The notes under the pieces are model-generated. The model did no database searches, was not told where the DNA came from, and saw only the letters and a list, made by a program, of their open reading frames with translations. Made by a program: the position numbers and the translations under genes. Positions 7,801-13,344 of a DNA stretch of 26,699 bases are shown in pieces. Position 1 is the stretch's first letter. The number at the start of each line of letters is the position of its first letter. This stretch comes from Bacteroidaceae bacterium (GTDB lineage Bacteria; Bacteroidota; Bacteroidia; Bacteroidales; Bacteroidaceae): the NCBI GenBank assembly GCA_900769465.1, contig CAAGGT010000335.1:1-26699 (forward strand), in the 5' to 3' direction.

Positions 7801-9108
7801 TACACCCTCTACCTTATTCTTGATATAAGGAGGATTGTTCAGAAAAGCATACTCCACATTCACATAGAGCGGAAGGTCATAGCCCTTCATCTCCCAGCAC
7901 GATGGCACCTCTATGTTGTCCCATGCCGAGACATCGGCATCATTGCCCCAGAAATCATCCTCGCCCGGACGCACAGATGGCTCGGGAACGAGATTGAATT
8001 TCCATGTTCCGTTGAGCGAAAGATAATCGGCCTTTTCGGGAGTGAGCCACGCTTTGTCGTAGTTCACATCGGCCTTCATGGCATCTGTAGAAGAATAAGG
8101 GATGAATGTGGCACGTGCTGCCTCCTTATTCTCCTCATAGACCCGTTGGTTTTCCCAATAGTCACCCACCGGACCTGCTGCCACGGTAAAGAAGAATTTG
8201 CTGTTGTCACCATCCTTGTCGGTAGATGCAACGAGCCTGCCACCGCTAACCTTAATGTAGAACTTTGTGCCTTTATATGTACCGGTGAGGTAGAAATAGC
8301 CGTCGCCGGCCTCTTCGAGAGCCACATTCTGGTTCTCATTGGTGGTTTCCGTAGTATATACCAGCGGTGTCCTGTCACCTTGAAGGTACATATCCATTGA
8401 CAGATTGCAGCTGTTTGATGTGAACACAAAACCGGTCTTTCCATTAGAGATTCTCCAGGTCTGGGTATCGTCACCCTCTACATAGGGCTTTACGTCAATG
8501 AGAGCCGCAAGTTTACCGTCGGCAGGGGCTGTCAACACATTCTTTGTCGCAACATTGCTTATGACATAGCTCTTGCCGGCATACACCTTGGCCTGTGCAA
8601 ACTGCTTGCCTGTGTTGTGGAAGAAGTAAAGAATATCCTCGGCGGCATATTCTGTGAGCATCATCGGATAACCGTCGGCAGATGGTGCAAGGAACTGGTA
8701 GGGGTTCGATGCATTTGCCATGCGGTTATAGCCATCACCCGGAGCCACAATCTTGAAACGTTGGTTGGGGTTCGCCGGCTCATAGTTCCACTGCACGGGA
8801 TAGCCCACACCGGGTGCCATATCGAGTGCCTTGCCCGATGTCGGGTTCACAAAGGAGAACACACCGTCGACCTCTGTCGGGTACATAGCCCACTCCTGTC
8901 CGGCACTGGCCTCATTGCCGACGGCAAATACTATACGCGCATCATTGTTGACATTATCGCCATTGGAGAGGAATTTCCCGTTGGCAACATTCTCAATACG
9001 GTATACCGTAACATTTTCTACTGTAGGTTTCAGTTCCTGGGCTGCAAGCTGCTGAAGCGGAAGAAGCAATGCGAGCAATGCCCAAAAGAGATGAGATGCT
9101 TTTTTCAT
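4843..9108 (-). CDS. Secreted GH2 beta-galactosidase with N-terminal lectin-like modules and T9SS-type tail
   Basis: A 1421-residue LacZ-type GH2 enzyme, about 400 residues longer than E. coli LacZ. A signal peptide (…LLLPLQQLAAQ) is followed by two ricin/beta-trefoil-like modules (about 27-320: YRIENVANGKFLSNGD, YVISNVATKNVLTAP). The GH2 sugar-binding domain runs about 350-535, the Ig-like domain 540-650, and the catalytic barrel about 655-935. The acid/base is E784 in WSLGNESG and the nucleophile E850 in FFLCEYAHAMGN. A DUF4981-type domain and the beta-galactosidase small domain (about 1067-1331) follow. The last ~70 residues (VVVYNLGGMSVGK... GAYVVVIKDNG) resemble a T9SS type A sorting domain. 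It should hydrolyse terminal beta-galactosides at the cell surface. Divergently paired with a fucosidase, it probably acts on fucosylated galactosides such as mucin or milk glycans, or plant polymers; the substrate is inferred. Confidence 0.93.
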   Translation of the reverse strand: MKKASHLFWALLALLLPLQQLAAQELKPTVENVTVYRIENVANGKFLSNGDNVNNDARIVFAVGNEASAGQEWAMYPTEVDGVFSFVNPTSGKALDMAPGVGYPVQWNYEPANPNQRFKIVAPGDGYNRMANASNPYQFLAPSADGYPMMLTEYAAEDILYFFHNTGKQFAQAKVYAGKSYVISNVATKNVLTAPADGKLAALIDVKPYVEGDDTQTWRISNGKTGFVFTSNSCNLSMDMYLQGDRTPLVYTTETTNENQNVALEEAGDGYFYLTGTYKGTKFYIKVSGGRLVASTDKDGDNSKFFFTVAAGPVGDYWENQRVYEENKEAARATFIPYSSTDAMKADVNYDKAWLTPEKADYLSLNGTWKFNLVPEPSVRPGEDDFWGNDADVSAWDNIEVPSCWEMKGYDLPLYVNVEYAFLNNPPYIKNKVEGVGDNPVGSYRRTFTLPAGWEAKNVFLHFDGLYSAAFVWVNGEYVGYTQGGNNDHEFDLSAHVRTGENNICVQVFRWSDASYLEGQDMFHMSGMHRDVYLYATPKTFVSDHYITSTLNSTYDGGSMNVALEIDNRGGEAASKVIEVELVAPDGNVVATRGEAVELAAGVRNMKKNIAFDALSSLLPWTSETPNLYTVIVRQKDTAGNEDMVFSTKYGFRTIEIKNGVVLINGQRVYFKGVNTQDTHPLYGRTMDIATMLRDIELMKQANVNLVRASHYPRAAKMYAMFDYYGLYAMDEADVECHKSWSDKKDNSISNDPSWQAQYVDRTVRMVIRDRNHPSVVFWSLGNESGIGVNFDATYSTTKALDSRPVHYEGYSNVNSAKNTDMDSKMYPNLSYTRNHCDNSIGGEPFFLCEYAHAMGNAVGNLQDYWDIIEGSRYGIGGCIWDWVDQSIYDPQAIKNGVLEKNGFPHFTTGYDYPGPHQGNFCNNGIITADRAWTAKLTEVKKVYQFAKFTYGNGVLQIRNKYNFTNLDDFALRYTVLCNGEVVETNIVAVPSTAPAATAVMPLAIATEMEQGKEYALNVELLKKEAEEWCEAGYPIASEQFMLQERSALPLAAQGDEALTVEKSNGVSVSNSRISFKVDAQGFITEWIANGVQVVEPGKYPVYSNIRWIENESPYGEHIFGDKLASINSATVTSARSGDGMTCNVTVNVQHSKCPYVITYSVYSSGVVDMKVEYIPQASGLRRIGLDMLFPAGYENVEFYAKGPWENYIDRQTGSFLGRYTTTVDDMFEMYPHPQSHGNRMALRDLTMWNPENGNAIKVETEGQVSFSLSHYDQRQYLTPELHPWDLKRDDVVYATFDYMQRGLGNGSCGPGTENQYHCPSNQKFTHTLRVSTINGAETDMEKVGVTACSVKYDKAKQAVICSGAGDGANVVVYNLGGMSVGKAVACGSDAAVSLAGQPQGAYVVVIKDNGAVRTHKFVKW

Positions 9109-9139
9109 ATTTAGTTTGTATTGTTATTTCACGTAAATG

Positions 9140-9168
9140 CAAAAATAAGATAAAATAATTAAAACAAA
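9140..9168 (-). promoter_or_regulatory. Minus-strand promoter of the beta-galactosidase gene
   Basis: On the minus strand TATTTTTG (complement of 9140-9147) matches the -7 consensus exactly, 31 bases before the ATG. A TTTG (complement of 9165-9168) lies 17 bases upstream of it, slightly closer than the usual 19-21. Confidence 0.55.
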
Positions 9169-9175
9169 AGAATAA

Positions 9176-9207
9176 TTTGTACTTTTCACATTGTTCGTCT
9201 ATTTTTG
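9176..9207 (+). promoter_or_regulatory. Plus-strand promoter of the fucosidase gene
   Basis: TTTG at 9176-9179, a 20-base spacer and TATTTTTG at 9200-9207 match the Bacteroidota consensus TTTG-N19-21-TAnnTTTG completely. It lies 29 bases before the fucosidase ATG and is back-to-back with the beta-galactosidase promoter. Confidence 0.7.
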
Positions 9208-9236
9208 CATAAAAGGACAAATAAAAAACACACGAT

Positions 9237-10553
9237 ATGAAATCAATCAAAAGATTTATGCAGACAGCAGCAGTTGCACTGCTGCTTATAGCGCCAACTG
9301 CTTCAAAGGCGCAGTACGTTCCTACCGCCGAGAACCTGAAGTCGCGCCAGGAGTTTGCAGACAGCAAGTTCGGTATCTTCATCCACTGGGGAATATACAG
9401 TATGTTCGCACAGGGCGAATGGTACTTGCAGAACTACCCGATTGACAAGGCTGAGTATGCAAAGGCTGCCGATGCCTTCTACCCCCACCGTTTCAATGCC
9501 AAAGAGTGGGTTGCCGCAATAAAGGATGCCGGAGCAAAGTATATCTGCTTCACCAGCCGCCACCACGACAGTTTCTCAATGTGGGACACAGAGCAGAGTG
9601 ACTATAACATTGTCGATGCCACACCGTTCGGCCGCGATGTAATCAAGGAACTTGCCGAAGAGTGCCACAAACAGGGAATCAGACTGCATTTCTACTATTC
9701 TCATATAGACTGGGCACGCGACGAATACCCTCTTGGTCGCACAGGCACAAAGGTCATCGGCCGCGACAAGACAAAGGCCGACTGGCCCGCATACTATGAT
9801 TTTATGAACAAGCAGCTTACCGAACTGCTCACCAATTATGGCGAGATTGGCGCAATATGGTTCGACGGCAAGTGGGACCGCGACCAGGACAGCATCCCAT
9901 TCAACTGGCAGCTTGACGAACAATATGCCCTTATCCACAGTTTGCAACCGGCTTGCCTCATTGGCAACAACCACCACGAAAGCCCATTCCCCGGTGAGGA
10001 TATACAGATTTTCGAGCGCGACCTGCCTGGCGAGAACAAGGCCGGCCTGAGCGGACAGAGCGTGAGCCGCCTGCCCCTGGAGACCTGCCAGACGATGAAC
10101 GGAATGTGGGGTTACAAGCTCGTTGACCAGAACTACAAGAGTACCGAAACCTTACTGCGACTGCTTGTGAGTACATCGGGCAAGGGTGCGAACCTGCTTT
10201 TGAACGTAGGCCCACAGCCCAACGGCGAAATACCCGCCACCGCCCTTGCACGAATGAAAGAGATGGGCGAATGGCTGCGCGCCAACGGCGAGACAATCTA
10301 CGGCACCACAGCCGGCGATATTCCCGCACAGGAGTGGGGAGTGACAACACGCAAGGACGACCGCCTGTTCATCCACATCTTTGACTGCAAGGAGAAGGAA
10401 CTCACTTTGCCACTTGAGTGCAAGGTAAAGAAAGCCTTCACATACAGCGACAAGCAACCGGTGAAATTCAAGAAGACAAAAGAGGGCGTGAAGCTGATGT
10501 TCAACGAGACACCGTCGGGAATTGACTACATTGTGGAGTTGACAACAAAGTAA
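9237..10553 (+). CDS. GH29 alpha-L-fucosidase
   Basis: A 438-residue exported GH29 enzyme that removes alpha-linked L-fucose from glycans. The signal peptide is MKSIKRFMQTAAVALLLIAP with cleavage after ASKA. Family landmarks: FGIFIHWGIYS (about residues 44-54), KYICFTSRHHDSFSMWDT, and IGAIWFDGKWDRD, in which D210 is the expected nucleophile. E260 in DIQIFERDLPGE is a candidate acid/base, which in GH29 is poorly conserved, so this is tentative. GKGANLLLNVGPQPNGEIP closes the barrel and a short beta domain follows. There is no T9SS-like tail, so it should stay in the periplasm, unlike the beta-galactosidase encoded divergently. cutC starts 28 bases downstream on the same strand and may be co-transcribed. 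Confidence 0.95.
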   Translation: MKSIKRFMQTAAVALLLIAPTASKAQYVPTAENLKSRQEFADSKFGIFIHWGIYSMFAQGEWYLQNYPIDKAEYAKAADAFYPHRFNAKEWVAAIKDAGAKYICFTSRHHDSFSMWDTEQSDYNIVDATPFGRDVIKELAEECHKQGIRLHFYYSHIDWARDEYPLGRTGTKVIGRDKTKADWPAYYDFMNKQLTELLTNYGEIGAIWFDGKWDRDQDSIPFNWQLDEQYALIHSLQPACLIGNNHHESPFPGEDIQIFERDLPGENKAGLSGQSVSRLPLETCQTMNGMWGYKLVDQNYKSTETLLRLLVSTSGKGANLLLNVGPQPNGEIPATALARMKEMGEWLRANGETIYGTTAGDIPAQEWGVTTRKDDRLFIHIFDCKEKELTLPLECKVKKAFTYSDKQPVKFKKTKEGVKLMFNETPSGIDYIVELTTK

Positions 10554-10581
10554 GAGAACCCATAGAATTTACCTTAACATT

Positions 10582-11319
10582 ATGGCTATACTTGAGATAT
10601 GTGCCGGTAGCGTGGAGAGCGCCATTGCTGCACGCGACGGCGGAGCAAAACGCATTGAGCTGTGCGCAGCACTCGAAATTGGCGGCGTTACACCATCGGC
10701 AGGAGTGATTGCCGAAGCACGCAAAGTCGATGGGCTGACGCTCAATGTGATAATACGCCCGCGCGGCGGAGATTTCCTATACAATGAGTACGAGGTTGCC
10801 TGTATGGAACAGGACATACACACCTGCAAGCAGCTTGGCGTTGACGGAGTTGTAATTGGCGCGCTCACAGCCGATGGCGACATTGACACAGCCGTCTGCA
10901 AGCGACTTATTGCCGCCGCCGATGGAATGAGCGTTACATTTCACCGCGCATTCGATATGTGCCGCAACCCACGCAAAGCACTTGAGGAACTTATAGACCT
11001 CGGTTGTAACAGAGTGCTAACCTCGGGACAAGCGGCTACAGCCCAGGCAGGCATCCCGCTTTTGAAAGAGCTTGTTGAGCAGGCTGCAGGGCGCATAATC
11101 ATTATGCCCGGCTGCGGAGTAAGCAGCGCAAACGCAGCAGCCATTCTGCAAGCCACCGGCGCAACGGAAATCCACGCATCGGCACGCAAGAGTGTAGGCA
11201 GCGGTATGCTGTTCCGCCATAGCGGAGTCTCTATGGGCAACCCCGACTGCGATGAATATGCCCGCAAGGAGACCTGTGTAGACGAGGTAAGAGCAATAGT
11301 TGACAGTTTCAAGGAATAG
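10582..11319 (+). CDS. cutC: CutC family protein
   Basis: A 245-residue protein of the CutC family, a TIM-barrel fold, full length. Recognisable segments are LEICAGSVESAIAARDGGAKRIELC at the N-terminus, IIRPRGGDFLYNEYE, VTFHRAFDMC, RVLTSGQ and IMPGCGVSSANA. The family is named after copper homeostasis in E. coli, but a direct role in copper handling is disputed and the molecular activity is not settled. No signal peptide, so cytoplasmic. It begins 28 bases after the fucosidase stop with no terminator between, so it is probably read from the fucosidase promoter; the next genes on either side of xpt include a metal-efflux permease, but on the other strand. Confidence 0.92.
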   Translation: MAILEICAGSVESAIAARDGGAKRIELCAALEIGGVTPSAGVIAEARKVDGLTLNVIIRPRGGDFLYNEYEVACMEQDIHTCKQLGVDGVVIGALTADGDIDTAVCKRLIAAADGMSVTFHRAFDMCRNPRKALEELIDLGCNRVLTSGQAATAQAGIPLLKELVEQAAGRIIIMPGCGVSSANAAAILQATGATEIHASARKSVGSGMLFRHSGVSMGNPDCDEYARKETCVDEVRAIVDSFKE

Positions 11320-11332
11320 CACACAAGCAGTT

Positions 11333-11356
11333 CTCACCCTTGCAGGCAAAGGTGAG
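11333..11356 (+). repeat. Imperfect hairpin between cutC and xpt
   Basis: CTCACCCTTGC and GCAAAGGTGAG form an 11-bp stem with one C-A mismatch around an AG spacer, followed by a smaller GGCT-GAA-AGCC hairpin. It lies 13 bases after the cutC stop. No T-run follows, so it is a weak or factor-dependent terminator, or a processing or leader structure for xpt. I could not match it to a purine riboswitch core. Confidence 0.4.
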
Positions 11357-11400
11357 TGGCTGAAAGCCGAGGGGATAAAAACAAAAATATAAACGATACT

Positions 11401-11970
11401 ATGAAACAGCTGAAGGAACGTATTCTCAAAGAGGGCAAATGCCTCGACGGAGGCATCCTCAAGGTCGACAATTTCATCAACCACCAGATGGATGCAAAGT
11501 TGATGATGGAGATGGCAAAGGAGATTGTTGCCCGTTTCAGGGGAACAGCCATAGACAAGGTTCTTACAGTTGAGGCAAGCGGCATTGCACCGGCAATAAT
11601 GGTTGCATACCTGCTTGACGTGCCTGTTGTTTTCGCCAAGAAGAAGGTGCCAAGCACTATGGAGAGCATACTCAAAAGCGAGGTCTTCTCATTCACCAAG
11701 AGCCGCTCATACAACATCTGTCTTTGCGACAGTTACCTGCAAAAGGGCGAACGTTGCCTTTTTGTCGACGATTTTCTTGCTAACGGAAACGCAGCCCAGG
11801 GTATTCTTGACCTTGCATCGCAAGCCGGGGCCGAAATTACAGGAATGGCATTCCTCATTGAAAAAGGGTTCCAGGCCGGTGGCAAGATGCTCCGCGAAAA
11901 GGGAATACGCATCGAATCGCTTGCTATCATCGAAAGCCTTGACAACTGCGAGATAAAGATTTGGGATTGA
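11401..11970 (+). CDS. xpt: Xanthine phosphoribosyltransferase
   Basis: A 189-residue enzyme that makes XMP from xanthine and PRPP in purine salvage, cytoplasmic. It matches Xpt from the start MKQLKERILKEGKCLDGGILKVDNFINHQ, and from there the length is about that of Bacillus Xpt. A longer frame begins at a GTG at 11356 but lacks family similarity and overlaps the upstream hairpin, so the ATG at 11401 is chosen. Landmarks: TVEASGIAPA (about 55-64), VFAKKKVPSTM, and the PRPP-binding loop LFVDDFLANGNA with D123-D124. It sits 81 bases after cutC and converges on the metal permease gene with 11 bases between the stops. Confidence 0.92.
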   Translation: MKQLKERILKEGKCLDGGILKVDNFINHQMDAKLMMEMAKEIVARFRGTAIDKVLTVEASGIAPAIMVAYLLDVPVVFAKKKVPSTMESILKSEVFSFTKSRSYNICLCDSYLQKGERCLFVDDFLANGNAAQGILDLASQAGAEITGMAFLIEKGFQAGGKMLREKGIRIESLAIIESLDNCEIKIWD

Positions 11971-11981
11971 GGTTTCCCCGA

Positions 11982-13265
11982 CTATTCTGTAATAGAGAAT
12001 CCCAAAGACTCCACAGCCTTCACGACATTCTCCTTGTTTGGGTTGCCGCGAACTACAGTGCGCCCTGTTGCAAGATCAATATCCACACCTTCCACACCGG
12101 CAATCTTTTGGATTGCGGCCTCAACATTGCTCTTGCAGTGGTTGCAGTTCATACCTGTTACCGTAATCACAACGTCCTGTGATGCAATACTGCACGCCTG
12201 ACAACCGCAAGGTGGATTGTCCCCCTGTTTTAGGGGGACGAGCGTAGCGGAGGGGGTACTTTTACGGTACCTTTGTATGAATGCATTCACCAACAAAAGG
12301 GCAAACACAATTGTGCAGACGGTATTGAAATATGATACCTCGCTACAGCTATGGCAATTGTGTATATGCGCAAGAGGGGCTGTGAACCACTCGCGGGGCA
12401 ACAGATAGTCAATACCCAAACCGAACAGGATTGCACAACCTACAATAGAAAAAAGATAGGTGAACAAACTCTTGCGCCCCATTACCTTGCCAATAACAAG
12501 CAACGATGCCACGTTCACAGCAGGGCCAGCCATAAGCAGAACCAATGCAGTACCGGGCGATAGGCCTTTCAGCATCAAGGCAACGGCAATGGGGATGCTG
12601 CCTGTGGCACAAAGATACATTGGGATTGCAAACAAAAGCACGAGGAGCATACTTACAAGTGATTTGTCGGCAAAAAGCGAGAAGAACGAATCGGGTACAA
12701 GCACCGTAATAAGTCCTGCAACAACAAGTCCAAGCACCAACCATCGGCCAATGTCCTGCATCATCTCCACATAGGCATAACGTGCTGCGGTTCTTATCTT
12801 CTGGGCGAATGTTGCCTTTTCTTCCTTTGCACAACAGCCATGTTCTACACTCTCAGTCTTTGCATCGTCATTGTTTTTATCGATATAATTTGCAAGTGTT
12901 CCGCCAAAGAGTGCTGTTACAAGTGCTACAAACGGGCGCAACAAGGCAAACGGCAAGCCCATCAGCGAATAGGTAGCAATGATGGAATCAACACCTGTCT
13001 GCGGTGTGGCAATGAGAAACGATATTGTCGCGCCCTTTGATGCTCCGTCCTTGCGCAAAGACATTGCCGTGGGAATGACGCCACAGGAACATAGCGGCAA
13101 CGGAATACCCAAGATTGCGGCACTCAGCACAGAACGGAAACTGCTGCAGCTGAGGTAACGGCTATACATTGCACGTGGCACAAATGCGTGCATCACCCCT
13201 GCCAGTGTAAAGCCCAGCAGCAAATAGGGCGACATGCTGTTTACAAGTTCAAAAATCTCTTTCAT
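11982..13265 (-). CDS. SO_0444-type Cu/Zn efflux permease fused to C-terminal HMA domain
   Basis: A 427-residue inner-membrane protein of the ArsP/DUF318 permease superfamily, most like the SO_0444 group annotated as Cu/Zn efflux. Two membrane halves are visible: the first carries PLPLCSCGVIP with C59 and C61, the second YLCATGSIPIAVALMLKG and LLMAGPAVNVASLL. Between and after them are possible metal-binding residues (EHGCCAKEE, HNCHSC, CGCQAC). The C-terminus (about 360-427) is a complete HMA domain with GMNCNHC (C374, C377), which probably delivers Cu or Zn to the pore. The linker at residues 337-349 is encoded by a palindromic GC-rich element. The ATG at 13265 is preceded by GGAGA, which favours it over a TTG four codons upstream. 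The transported metal is inferred from family. Confidence 0.82.
   Translation of the reverse strand: MKEIFELVNSMSPYLLLGFTLAGVMHAFVPRAMYSRYLSCSSFRSVLSAAILGIPLPLCSCGVIPTAMSLRKDGASKGATISFLIATPQTGVDSIIATYSLMGLPFALLRPFVALVTALFGGTLANYIDKNNDDAKTESVEHGCCAKEEKATFAQKIRTAARYAYVEMMQDIGRWLVLGLVVAGLITVLVPDSFFSLFADKSLVSMLLVLLFAIPMYLCATGSIPIAVALMLKGLSPGTALVLLMAGPAVNVASLLVIGKVMGRKSLFTYLFSIVGCAILFGLGIDYLLPREWFTAPLAHIHNCHSCSEVSYFNTVCTIVFALLLVNAFIQRYRKSTPSATLVPLKQGDNPPCGCQACSIASQDVVITVTGMNCNHCKSNVEAAIQKIAGVEGVDIDLATGRTVVRGNPNKENVVKAVESLGFSITE
12219..12259. repeat. GC-rich palindromic repeat-like element lying in frame inside the permease gene
   Basis: GTCCCCCT (12219-12226) and AGGGGGAC (12232-12239) form a perfect 8-bp hairpin with a five-base loop. 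The core GAGCGTAGCGGA and a third run, GGGGGTAC, follow, giving an alternative pairing partner for the C-run. The architecture (C-run, loop, G-run, CG-rich core, G-run) resembles small dispersed palindromic elements I remember from intergenic regions of gut bacteria. Here it is read in frame on the minus strand as 13 residues (STPSATLVPLKQGD region) between membrane and HMA domains. That it is a dispersed repeat is inferred; only one copy is in this window. Confidence 0.5.
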
Positions 13266-13332
13266 CTTTCTCCACAAATCAACAAGCTATCTCATTATAT
13301 AATAGACAAAGAGAGCAAAAAGTTATTTCAAA

Positions 13333-13340
13333 CAAAAATA
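13333..13340 (-). promoter_or_regulatory. Minus-strand -7 box upstream of the metal permease gene
   Basis: The complement reads TATTTTTG, an exact -7 match, 67 bases before the permease ATG and just past the stop of the upstream transglutaminase-like gene. No convincing -33 box is visible, so the permease may have its own weak or activator-dependent promoter. Confidence 0.4.
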
Positions 13341-13344
13341 TAAA

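Noticed and set aside
11320..11400. A purine riboswitch before xpt
   Set aside because: The leader is only 81 bases and I could not find the conserved three-way junction with its two loops.
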